DNA of 64,000 nucleotides. It comes from Chryseobacterium daecheongense (GTDB lineage: Bacteria; Bacteroidota; Bacteroidia; Flavobacteriales; Weeksellaceae). Below the pieces are notes generated by a model, which worked only from the letters and a program-made list of their open reading frames with translations, was not told the DNA's origin and searched no databases. Positions 26,125 through 34,144 of this stretch are shown piece by piece. A program made the position numbers and the translations under genes. The DNA lies in NCBI GenBank assembly GCA_027920525.1, contig CP115858.1:1984001-2048000 (forward strand), in the 5' to 3' direction. Positions within the stretch are counted from its first letter, which is position 1; each line of letters begins with the position of its first letter.

Positions 26125-27639
26125 TCAAAATTCCCTTTTATTATCATCGATCTCATTTTTTAATTTCGGCCTAACATCTATTTTTGCCCGACTGAAACTA
26201 AAAATAAGAGTACCTTTTTCTCTGGCAAAAGGATTGGTAATAGAATCAGCTTTTCTTGAAATTTCAAAGTAAGGACCAGTCTCTTTTAGCTCATTATCAT
26301 TATCTTTTATTCTTATCAAGTTAAAATATTTGTCTTTAAGATCAAACCAGTTGATATAATCGGCATTAAATGAGACAGCTTTTATTCCCATCTTTGAATA
26401 ATAGTTAATAGCTCCAGCTTGACCATAATTATCACATAAAACTAAAGTCTTTCCTATCTTTGATAATTTATAATATTCTTTATCTACTTTTTGTGCTAAT
26501 TCTTTCCACCCTTGCATATCTGCAAAATCCTGAGGTAATGAGTGATCCTTTCCATCCTCCCATCTCAACAATCCAAATTTTTTATAACGCTCCGGATTAT
26601 TCACAATAAACTCAGGACTCTTATTAGGAAACAAAATACAATACATGGGAATAAATAATAGTATAGGGAAAAGTATACAGAGTGGTTTAAGAAATCTTTT
26701 CCATCCGCTTTCTAAAATGTGATCTAAATAAGCTGACCCAAAGGCAATATAAACAGGATAAAGACCAATTGCATAATAATCTTTAGCTTTAAAAAAGACA
26801 AACAGAGATATTGCAATTACATATCCCCAAAAGAAAAATCTGAACTTTTCAAATGGTTTGTAAAATAACAGGGCGTAGAAAGCCAATATGATAACAAATG
26901 TAACTCCTATAAAGAATAGTAATTGAGATTTAAAAAAGTCAAATCTATTCACATTGACCAATTGATTCTCTGAAAGCTGCTTCATATGATGAATAACAGG
27001 GAAGTTATTATTATACTGCCATAAGAGATTAGGAAAAATAATAACTAAAGTTACAAGTGCAGCCCAATAGGTGTGCTTGTTTGCAAAGATCTTTCTTTGG
27101 CCTGTTAACAAAAGTGCAGGGATAAAACCCAATGCCAGAAAAGCAATATTATATTTATTTAAAGTACCCAAACCAAAAATTATCCCACCGGAATAAAGCC
27201 ATTTTATTTTCTCTGTATATATGTATTTAATTAAAATATAAAAGAATAAAGTCCATAAAAACACTTCCGAAGAGTTAGGCTGAAAAAACATATTTAATCG
27301 CAAAAGCACAGAAAATAATAGCCCAAAAGAAGCCAAAATCTGAGCAAACAATCCTCCTTTTAACTCTTCAATGATCTTCCACACCACAACTATAGTCAGC
27401 GCCCCAAATAAAGCCGGAAAAAATCTAACCCAGAATACTGATCTACCTAATATTTTAATTAACCATGCCACCCAAGAACTAACTGGTGGAACGGACAAAT
27501 ATCCCCACGCAAGATGATCTCCCTGATCAATATGAAGAAACTCATCCCGATGTAATTCGTATTCGGGGTTAATCAATAAATATTGAAGAATAAATTTTGC
27601 AATAATAAAAACGAAAAGAATAAGATAGCTTTTCTTCAT
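26125..27639 (-). CDS. ArnT-like GT39 membrane glycosyltransferase
   Basis: This 504-residue polytopic protein has roughly ten to twelve hydrophobic helices in the first 340 residues and a soluble C-terminal domain. The first periplasmic loop holds NPEYELHRDEFLHIDQGDHLAWGYLSVPPVSSW, containing the acidic motif expected for GT-C enzymes of the PMT/ArnT family. Relatives move sugars from a lipid phosphate carrier to lipid A or protein in the periplasm. The acceptor is unknown. It sits alone between the FAD oxidoreductase gene and the efflux operon. Confidence 0.8.
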   Translation of the reverse strand: MKKSYLILFVFIIAKFILQYLLINPEYELHRDEFLHIDQGDHLAWGYLSVPPVSSWVAWLIKILGRSVFWVRFFPALFGALTIVVVWKIIEELKGGLFAQILASFGLLFSVLLRLNMFFQPNSSEVFLWTLFFYILIKYIYTEKIKWLYSGGIIFGLGTLNKYNIAFLALGFIPALLLTGQRKIFANKHTYWAALVTLVIIFPNLLWQYNNNFPVIHHMKQLSENQLVNVNRFDFFKSQLLFFIGVTFVIILAFYALLFYKPFEKFRFFFWGYVIAISLFVFFKAKDYYAIGLYPVYIAFGSAYLDHILESGWKRFLKPLCILFPILLFIPMYCILFPNKSPEFIVNNPERYKKFGLLRWEDGKDHSLPQDFADMQGWKELAQKVDKEYYKLSKIGKTLVLCDNYGQAGAINYYSKMGIKAVSFNADYINWFDLKDKYFNLIRIKDNDNELKETGPYFEISRKADSITNPFAREKGTLIFSFSRAKIDVRPKLKNEIDDNKREF

Positions 27640-27736
27640 AGGTCAAAGTTTGAAATTAAAATTAAGACATTTTAAGCTTCTTATTCATTACATTTTCAAA
27701 CCTTGTTTAACGGAATAGGCAACAACTTTAAGGAGC

Positions 27737-27766
27737 AAAAAAAATCCCGGAATAAAATTCCCGGGA
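27737..27766 (-). terminator. Intrinsic terminator of the MacAB-like efflux operon
   Basis: TCCCGG (27745-27750) pairs with CCGGGA (27761-27766). On the minus strand eight T residues (A at 27737-27744) follow directly. It lies 30 nt past the stop of the adaptor gene. Confidence 0.85.
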
Positions 27767-27795
27767 CTGTAGATAAAATGTATCTGATTAGTTTA

Positions 27796-28989
27796 TTATT
27801 TTTTCTTTTCTTTAAGTTCCTCTTTGTCCTTATCTGATGGGTTCCATACTTTTACTTCAGAATTTTTATCTATTCCTGAAAGAATTTGAACATTGATCCC
27901 GTCACTGGCTCCTAATTTCACATATACTTTTTTGAATTTTCCATCAGGTTGCTTTACCTCAACAAAAGATCTGTCTTTACCGTTGTTTTTCTCATATTGA
28001 ATAAGAGATTCGTCAAGCAATAATGCATTCTTTTGGGAATTCAATACAATCTCTCCATTTGCTGAAAATCCAGCTCTGATGTATTCATTATTAGGATTGG
28101 TTACATCGCCTTCTACAGGAAATTTTATCGTTCCAAGATTATCTTTTCCCTTAGGAGCAATCATTGTTAATTTCCCTGGAAAAGTTTTGTTCTGCAAGGC
28201 ACCAATCACAATATTCATTGGCATCCCCTGCTTCAGTTTTCCCGCCTGAGCTTCATCAATCTCTCCCTGAAAGATCAGTGAATTAAGATCGGCAATAGAG
28301 CAAATCGTTGTTCCCGCGTTGAAAGAGTTCGCTTCAATAACCTGGCTTCCTACTTTTACAGGAACATCAAGTACCGTTCCTGCAGCTTTTGAACGTATTT
28401 GCGTTGTAGCAAAACCCTGAAGTTCAGGAGTTGCTCCGGTTTTCACAATTTGTAATCTTTTCTGAGCCGTCTGGAATTGCTGGTTTGCGTTTTTAAGAGT
28501 CTGTTGCTGAGAATACAATTGTTGTTGAGAGTTTAAATAATCCTGCTTGGAAATAACTCCCTGACTATACAATTTCTGTTGCATATCAAATTGTTTCTGC
28601 ATGTTATCTACATTCAGCTTGGCATTGCTGATCTGAAGCTGCGCATTCTGAACTTCCTGCTGTGCATTGTTTACATCTGCGATATTTGGAATAATCCTAA
28701 CCGTTGCAACCAATTGTCCAGCAACTACTTTATCCCCTTCATCAACTAAAATTTTATCAATAATCCCTGCAATATTAGGCTTGATCTCGATTTCTTCTTT
28801 TGGTATAATTTTCCCTGTCGCCATGACTTTATCATCCATATTCTGGACCGTTGGTTTTCGCGTAAGGAACGCTTCACTCTCTTTAGAATTGGATTTGATC
28901 AGATAACCGATTCCCGAGAATAATGCCACTGCAAATAAAAGCCCCAACAGTATATAAATGGCTTTTTTCCAAGTGAATTTCTTTTTCAT
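27796..28989 (-). CDS. MacA/HlyD-like periplasmic adaptor protein
   Basis: This 397-residue protein has an N-terminal membrane anchor (about residues 11-27, AIYILLGLLFAVALFSGIGYL). A lipoyl-like half follows (IKPNIAGIIDKILVDEGDKVVAGQLVATV), then an alpha-hairpin coiled coil (about 110-185, rich in Gln and Asn) and the second lipoyl half (TTQIRSKAAGTVLDVPVKVGSQV). The C-terminal beta-barrel and proximal domain end in a Lys/Glu-rich tail. It would link the inner-membrane ABC permeases to an outer-membrane channel. It is last in a four-gene operon; no TolC-like gene is next to it. Confidence 0.9.
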   Translation of the reverse strand: MKKKFTWKKAIYILLGLLFAVALFSGIGYLIKSNSKESEAFLTRKPTVQNMDDKVMATGKIIPKEEIEIKPNIAGIIDKILVDEGDKVVAGQLVATVRIIPNIADVNNAQQEVQNAQLQISNAKLNVDNMQKQFDMQQKLYSQGVISKQDYLNSQQQLYSQQQTLKNANQQFQTAQKRLQIVKTGATPELQGFATTQIRSKAAGTVLDVPVKVGSQVIEANSFNAGTTICSIADLNSLIFQGEIDEAQAGKLKQGMPMNIVIGALQNKTFPGKLTMIAPKGKDNLGTIKFPVEGDVTNPNNEYIRAGFSANGEIVLNSQKNALLLDESLIQYEKNNGKDRSFVEVKQPDGKFKKVYVKLGASDGINVQILSGIDKNSEVKVWNPSDKDKEELKEKKK

Positions 28990-29020
28990 ATATCTAGTTT
29001 ATTTTTTATTTAAATGGTTT

Positions 29021-30292
29021 TTATTCAGTTCTTAACGCTTCAATAGGTCTGATTTTAACAGCTCTCTGAGCTGGAATCATTCCGATAATCAATCCTAAAA
29101 CTACCATCACCGCCATGGCAGCAAATACATTTCCGTAGTTTACTGTAGGATTATAAAATGGAAAGGCATCCTGATTCTGTGTAGCCATATTCAGGACCAT
29201 CAGGACAAATATTCCCAACATGAATCCTAATAACCCAGAGGATAGTGTAATTACAACACTTTCCAGCAGAATCTGATTTCTTACTTCTGAAGGTTTGGCT
29301 CCTAATGCTCTTCGGATCCCTATTTCTTTTGTTCTCTCTTTTACCGTAATCAGTAAGATATTTGAGATCGCAATAACTCCCGCAAGAATCGTAAGTGTTC
29401 CTACAATAATTGTTAATAGCTGCATTCCGGTTAGGAATCCGGTTAATTTTCCAAATTCTTTTCCAAGGTTGAAGCTTCCAAATGCATTTGTATCTTCAGG
29501 TGAAACTTTATTTTTAAGCTTTAATACCTGTTTTACTTTTTCTTCCACAATCTTTAAATCGGCATCCGGCCTGCTGACAATAGCAAACATATCAATATTG
29601 TCTCCCGCATTATACATTTTCGTGTATGAAGAAAGAGGAATGAAAACAGTACGGTCATTTTCAAAACCGCCTCCTTTTTTCACTCTGAAAACACCGATAA
29701 TATTAAAGAAAAGCCCTTTTATATTTATTGATTTACCAATAGGATTTTCTTTCTTTTTGGAATTAAAAAAGTTTTTATATACCTCTTCTCCGATCACGGC
29801 AACATTTTTATTGCCTGATAAATCGGCATCGTTTATATAGCGTCCGAAAATAAGTTTCTTTTCAGAAATTTTATTTCCCACAGGATAATCCCCTGTAAGA
29901 GAATAGGTAGCACTTTTCCCGTTTCTTGACATAGATTCTCCGGGTGTTCCTGTAAAACTTCCCCGAGCATTCTGTGGTGAAATGTAATCTATTTCAGGAA
30001 TTTTTCTTTTAAGCATTTCCATATCCGGCAAATGCAGTTTCATCTCTCTCCCTTTTGGAAAACCTTCGTATGGAATAGAGGTTTTCTGAGCCCATAGAAA
30101 AATAGAATTCGTTGCAAAGCCTGAAAATAATTTATCGAAACCATTCTCCATTCCTTTTGCTGCTCCCAGCAAACTTACGTATAAAAACATACCCCAACCC
30201 ACCCCGATCATGGTAAGGAATGTCCGAAGTTTATTATTTCTCAGTGAATAATAAATTTCCTGCCAGGTATCCTTTTTAAATAAGATGTTCAT
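29021..30292 (-). CDS. MacB-like ABC transporter permease (second)
   Basis: This 423-residue inner-membrane protein has a first helix in the segment RTFLTMIGVGWGMFLYVSLLGAA, a large periplasmic MacB_PCD domain (about 60-270), and three C-terminal FtsX helices ending in IPAQRAVKIRPIEALRTE. The cytoplasmic coupling motif VKERTKEIGIRRALGAKPSEVRNQILLESV is intact. It is similar in plan to the preceding permease, so the two probably form a heterodimer driven by the separate ATPase. It starts 59 nt downstream of the first permease. Confidence 0.92.
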   Translation of the reverse strand: MNILFKKDTWQEIYYSLRNNKLRTFLTMIGVGWGMFLYVSLLGAAKGMENGFDKLFSGFATNSIFLWAQKTSIPYEGFPKGREMKLHLPDMEMLKRKIPEIDYISPQNARGSFTGTPGESMSRNGKSATYSLTGDYPVGNKISEKKLIFGRYINDADLSGNKNVAVIGEEVYKNFFNSKKKENPIGKSINIKGLFFNIIGVFRVKKGGGFENDRTVFIPLSSYTKMYNAGDNIDMFAIVSRPDADLKIVEEKVKQVLKLKNKVSPEDTNAFGSFNLGKEFGKLTGFLTGMQLLTIIVGTLTILAGVIAISNILLITVKERTKEIGIRRALGAKPSEVRNQILLESVVITLSSGLLGFMLGIFVLMVLNMATQNQDAFPFYNPTVNYGNVFAAMAVMVVLGLIIGMIPAQRAVKIRPIEALRTE

Positions 30293-30351
30293 TGGTGTTA
30301 GTTATGAGTTTGATTTATACTTTTTTTATAATTATGTACGAACATCAGCTA

Positions 30352-31581
30352 TTACTCTGTTCGTAATGCCTCTATAGGTTTAATTTTCGATGCCCTGTAA
30401 GCGGGAACAAAACCGGCAATCAATCCTGAAAAAACCAATGCCAGAAACGCCATAAAGATCTCGGTCCAGCCGACACTAGGGTTCTTGATAAAAAATTCTT
30501 CAAGGCTGTCTCCCATAAGGCTAAGCGCTAAAACTCCCAAACCTACCCCAATTAAACCTGAGATCACAGTGATCACAACACTCTCCTGTACAATTAATGC
30601 CACAATGCTTTTTGGTTTCGCTCCAATAGCCTTTCTAACACCTATCTCCTTGGTTCTCTCTTTAACGATGTAAACCATAATGTTACTGATTCCAATGATT
30701 CCCGCGATCAAAGTCCCCATCCCGATAAAACCAACAATACCTGTAAGTACAGCCATAAACATAAATGTATCATTCATATTTTCTGCATTATTCCATACCC
30801 GGACCCCATTTTCATCGTCAGGAGAAACATTCTTCCTGGCTTTTAATCTATCTTTAAGCTCGTTACCATATTTTATAGCTTGCTGAGGTGTTAGCTTTTC
30901 GTTATAGGCTATATAAACCGTTGTTACAGTATCTGAACCTTTTTTCATCTGTTGCAAAGTAGTAATGGGTACTGTAATATGTCTTTCGTCCCAGTCTCCA
31001 CCGTCGTCGGAAAATACTCCAACTACTTTGAACATTGTTCCGTTAATATTCAGTTCTTTTCCTACCGGACTTCCGTTTTTGATCAAATCTCTCTGTACCA
31101 TTCGTCCGATCACGGCAACATTTTGTTTTCTTTCAAGATCGGAAGGATTGATATAACGTCCCTCAAGAATTTTCCTGTTTTCAATGAACTTTTCTTCAGG
31201 ATCTCCTCCGTTAACCTGATAATTCCCACTTTCTTTTCCGTACTTCACCAGCAAACTGGTTTGATACCTTGGAGTTGAATAGCCTACTTTTTCCTTATCT
31301 GCTTTAACCAGAAAGTCATAGTCATCATTATTCATGGTTACGTTACGATCCGACTGTAATCCTTTGTAGGCAATGGTTGTTTTTCCTGTAAAGATGGAAA
31401 TAAGATTTTGAGCATCCCTTGCAAAACCTTCTGTAAAAGCGTTTTGTAAACCTTTACCGATTCCGAAAAGAACGATAAAGATAAACAGCCCTAATGCCAC
31501 CGTAAATCCGGAAAGCACCGTCCGCAATACATTACTGCGAATGGAACTGAATATTTCCTGCCAACGATCCAGGTCAAACAT
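30352..31581 (-). CDS. MacB-like ABC transporter permease (first)
   Basis: This 409-residue permease has the same plan as its neighbour: helix 1 in RTVLSGFTVALGLFIFIVLFGIG, a periplasmic core, a coupling motif VKERTKEIGVRKAIGAKPKSIVALIVQESV, and C-terminal FtsX helices ending IKPIEALRTE. The paired C-terminal IEALRTE ends point to duplication. In the family such permeases transmit ATPase motion to the periplasm (mechanotransmission) to expel peptides, lipids or drugs. The substrate is unknown. Confidence 0.92.
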   Translation of the reverse strand: MFDLDRWQEIFSSIRSNVLRTVLSGFTVALGLFIFIVLFGIGKGLQNAFTEGFARDAQNLISIFTGKTTIAYKGLQSDRNVTMNNDDYDFLVKADKEKVGYSTPRYQTSLLVKYGKESGNYQVNGGDPEEKFIENRKILEGRYINPSDLERKQNVAVIGRMVQRDLIKNGSPVGKELNINGTMFKVVGVFSDDGGDWDERHITVPITTLQQMKKGSDTVTTVYIAYNEKLTPQQAIKYGNELKDRLKARKNVSPDDENGVRVWNNAENMNDTFMFMAVLTGIVGFIGMGTLIAGIIGISNIMVYIVKERTKEIGVRKAIGAKPKSIVALIVQESVVITVISGLIGVGLGVLALSLMGDSLEEFFIKNPSVGWTEIFMAFLALVFSGLIAGFVPAYRASKIKPIEALRTE

Positions 31582-31625
31582 ATTTTTATTTTTTTACTTT
31601 TTTAAAGTCAATGTACATTCACTAT

Positions 31626-32315
31626 TTATAGAACAACCTGTTTGATAAATTCATCACTTTCGATAACTCCATCCTTTAAAATCACATTTCTTTTTGTTTG
31701 TGCTGCAACATCAGGTTCGTGGGTTACTACAATGATCGTTTTTCCTTCATTATTAATATCCTGTAACAATTTCATGATATCATGGGTTGTTTTTGAATCC
31801 AAGGCACCTGTAGGCTCATCGGCCAATACCACTTTAGGATTTGTGATCAGCGCCCTTGCAATAGCTACCCTTTGTTTTTGTCCACCAGAGAGCTCATTGG
31901 GAAGATGGGTTGCCCATTGGGCGAGTCCTACTTTCTCCAGATATTCCATGGCGATCTGATTACGTTCTTTTCGGGGTACGTTCTGATAATATAAAGGGAG
32001 AGCAACATTTTCTAAAGCCGTTTTATATCCTATCAGATTAAAAGACTGAAAAATAAATCCTAAAAATTTACTTCTGTATTCTGCAGCCTTTACTTCGGAT
32101 AAATGCTCGATGGGAACACCGTCCAGCTCATAAATCCCGGAATCCTTTTCATCCAGAATCCCTATAATATTAAGGAGGGTAGACTTTCCGGAACCCGAAC
32201 TTCCCATAATAGAAACAAACTCGCCTTCGGAAATATTGAGATTAATTCCTTTGAGAACGTGCAGTTTACTTTTCCCTGTATCGTATGATTTGTTTAAATC
32301 CTGAATTACTAACAT
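31626..32315 (-). CDS. ABC transporter ATP-binding protein (MacB/LolD-type)
   Basis: This 229-residue ATPase has all key motifs: Walker A GSSGSGKSTLLNIIG, Q-loop FIFQSFNLIGYKTALENV, signature LSGGQKQRVAIARAL, Walker B KVVLADEPTGALDSKT, and H-loop VVTHEPD. The length and spacing fit the type VII ABC group that works with FtsX-fold permeases. It is the first gene of the operon, followed by two permeases and the adaptor. I could not find a full TAnnTTTG promoter upstream. Confidence 0.93.
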   Translation of the reverse strand: MLVIQDLNKSYDTGKSKLHVLKGINLNISEGEFVSIMGSSGSGKSTLLNIIGILDEKDSGIYELDGVPIEHLSEVKAAEYRSKFLGFIFQSFNLIGYKTALENVALPLYYQNVPRKERNQIAMEYLEKVGLAQWATHLPNELSGGQKQRVAIARALITNPKVVLADEPTGALDSKTTHDIMKLLQDINNEGKTIIVVTHEPDVAAQTKRNVILKDGVIESDEFIKQVVL

Positions 32316-32740
32316 TAAGTGATCTATGTTTTATAGTCAATAAGTAGAAGATATTTTCAATTTGTTACAAGAATCAAAATTTATTGTATTTTTTTAGTGT
32401 TTAATATAATACACCTTTATTTATAGTATTTTATGATTTTATGTTTAACTGTAACTTATCAAAAATATTTATTTTATGCTTATTATTGTATCTAAACCAA
32501 TATCAGTGCTTGTTTCATGTAAATGTGGAAAACTTTTACGATTAAAAGTCAACCAATTAGTGTTTAGCCCTTTCAAAATCGTTTCTTTTTTTCGAACTTT
32601 GTGCTTCGCACTAGCAAATAATAAAGACACTTTTCTTGTGAAAAACTTTTAAATATAAGTTCCAACAAATCAAGCTGTTATTTATTCTTTGATTTTTATC
32701 CACAGTGATCTAATTAGTTTAATTTAAAGACATTTTTAAT
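32316..32740. promoter_or_regulatory. 425-nt divergent intergenic region between the efflux operon and nrdB
   Basis: No gene is visible. The region must carry the promoters of both divergent operons. A DnaA-box 9-mer TTATCCACA lies at 32696-32704, about 37 nt before the nrdB start. A short GTGC-TTC-GCAC hairpin lies at 32601-32611. TATTCTTTG near 32683-32691 is a near match to the -7 element with one extra base. I see no clear NrdR box pair. Confidence 0.5.
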
Positions 32741-33715
32741 ATGGGAATTTTTGATAAGAGAGTAAGTTACAAGCCATTTGAATACCCTGAGGTTCTTCAA
32801 TTTGTAGAAGCGATCAACAAATCGTTTTGGGTGCATTCGGAAGTGGATTTTACTGCAGACATTCAGGATTTTCATTCGCAGCTGGAACCACACGAAAAAA
32901 ATTCTGTGAAAAATGCTTTACTGGCTATTGCACAGATCGAGGTGTCTGTAAAGACATTTTGGGGAAACCTATACAATCATATGCCAAAACCTGAACTGAA
33001 CGGTTTAGGAGCTACTTTCGCTGAATGTGAATTCCGTCATTCTGAAGCCTATTCGCGTTTATTGGAAGTACTGGGATATAATGAAGAATTTACCAACGTT
33101 ATAGCAGTTCCTGCTGTAAAAAAGAGAATTGACTTCTTATCAAATGTTCTGAAACATGCTAATTCTTCCACCCCTAAAGAATATGTTTCTTCTCTTTTAC
33201 TATTCAGTATCCTGATTGAAAATGTATCGCTTTTCTCACAATTTGCGATCATTCTTTCTTTCACAAGATTTAAAGGATACATGAAAAACGTTTCCAATAT
33301 TATCGCGTGGACTTCTGTTGATGAACAAATCCATGCTAACGCAGGAATTTATCTGATAAACAAAATCCGCGAAGAACAACCTGATTTATTAACTGATTCA
33401 GACATTGAAGATATCTATACTTTGGTAGATCAATCTGTAGAATTGGAAGGTGAAATCTTAGACTGGATCTTTGAATTGGGAGAATTGAGTGTATTCTCAA
33501 AAGAAGACTTACTCAACTTTATGAAATACCGTGTTGACGACAGCTTAAAGAAAATCAATATGGATACACGCTACAACATTTCGCCGGAACAATACCGTCC
33601 GATGAAATGGTTTGAGGAAGAGGTTTTTGCTAATTCTATGGATGATTTCTTTGCTAAAAGACCTGTTGACTATACGAAACACGACAAGAGTATTACAGCC
33701 AACGATTTGTTTTAA
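32741..33715 (+). CDS. nrdB: Class Ia ribonucleotide reductase small (beta) subunit NrdB
   Basis: This 324-residue ferritin-like protein holds the di-iron tyrosyl radical cofactor that drives dNTP synthesis. The first iron-binding helix pair gives FAECEFRHSEAY, with E-x-x-H and the radical Tyr four residues after the His, which supports class Ia rather than Ic. The second ligand set is VDEQIHANAGIYLINKI. The C-terminal FAKRPVDYTKHDKSITANDLF tail ends in the flexible segment that binds NrdA. It starts a plus-strand unit with the ABM-like gene and nrdA. Confidence 0.96.
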   Translation: MGIFDKRVSYKPFEYPEVLQFVEAINKSFWVHSEVDFTADIQDFHSQLEPHEKNSVKNALLAIAQIEVSVKTFWGNLYNHMPKPELNGLGATFAECEFRHSEAYSRLLEVLGYNEEFTNVIAVPAVKKRIDFLSNVLKHANSSTPKEYVSSLLLFSILIENVSLFSQFAIILSFTRFKGYMKNVSNIIAWTSVDEQIHANAGIYLINKIREEQPDLLTDSDIEDIYTLVDQSVELEGEILDWIFELGELSVFSKEDLLNFMKYRVDDSLKKINMDTRYNISPEQYRPMKWFEEEVFANSMDDFFAKRPVDYTKHDKSITANDLF

Positions 33716-33797
33716 TTAAACAAGCTCTGTATATAGCTCAACAATCTTTCATTAGGAAGTATCCTTTTCGGATGAAATAAAAACCAAAACACAAAAG

Positions 33798-34085
33798 ATG
33801 ATTAATGTAATTGTAAGTTATACCGTAAAACCAGAATTTGTTTCAGAAAACAAAGAAAACATTCAAAATTTCCTGAATGATTTCAGACAATTGGATCTGT
33901 CGGCATTTGAATACAAGGTTTTTCTTAAAGAAGACGGTGTTACATTCTTACATCATTCTAATTACAGCAATGAAGAGGTACAACATGAGGTTTTGAATAC
34001 ATCATCTTTTAAAGAATTTCAACGATTAAGAGATGAGAGTGGACTTAACGGTTCCCACAAGGTAGAATTTTTAGAATCAATTTAA
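33798..34085 (+). CDS. Small ABM-like (dimeric alpha/beta barrel) protein between nrdB and nrdA
   Basis: This is a 95-residue protein. MINVIVSYTVKPEFVSENKENIQNFLNDF, then FEYKVFLKEDGVTFLHHSNYSNEEVQHEVLNTSSFKEFQRLRDE, follow the beta-alpha-beta-beta pattern of antibiotic biosynthesis monooxygenase (ABM)-like dimeric ferredoxin folds. Many such proteins have no known substrate. It is 82 nt after nrdB and about 59 nt before the likely nrdA start, in the same direction, so it is probably co-transcribed. I infer no enzymatic role; a regulatory or oxygenase function is possible. Confidence 0.75.
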   Translation: MINVIVSYTVKPEFVSENKENIQNFLNDFRQLDLSAFEYKVFLKEDGVTFLHHSNYSNEEVQHEVLNTSSFKEFQRLRDESGLNGSHKVEFLESI

Positions 34086-34092
34086 TAACACA

Positions 34093-34129
34093 AAATTCCT
34101 GGATATACGACATGGATATCCGGGAATTT
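34093..34129 (+). promoter_or_regulatory. Strong hairpin in the nrdA leader
   Basis: AAATTCC-T-GGATAT (34093-34106) and ATATCC-G-GGAATTT (34116-34129) form a 14-bp stem with one G-U wobble and a 9-nt loop. It lies between the ABM-like gene and nrdA and ends 15 nt before the likely nrdA ATG at 34145. No T run follows, so it is not a terminator. It may protect the mRNA, mark a processing site or tune nrdA translation. Confidence 0.65.
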
Positions 34130-34144
34130 GAAAATATAACAACT

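Noticed and set aside
29295..29840. 181-codon open frame on plus
   Set aside because: It is antisense to a clear MacB-like permease with intact coupling motifs; long antisense frames are common there because of codon bias.
32696..32704. DnaA box as evidence for a replication origin
   Set aside because: It is only one 9-mer, with no cluster, no dnaA/dnaN nearby and no AT-rich unwinding repeat set.
34112..34144. Upstream ATG for nrdA
   Set aside because: It lies in the loop of the leader hairpin, and the extra residues look unrelated to NrdA; the ATG at 34145 fits better.
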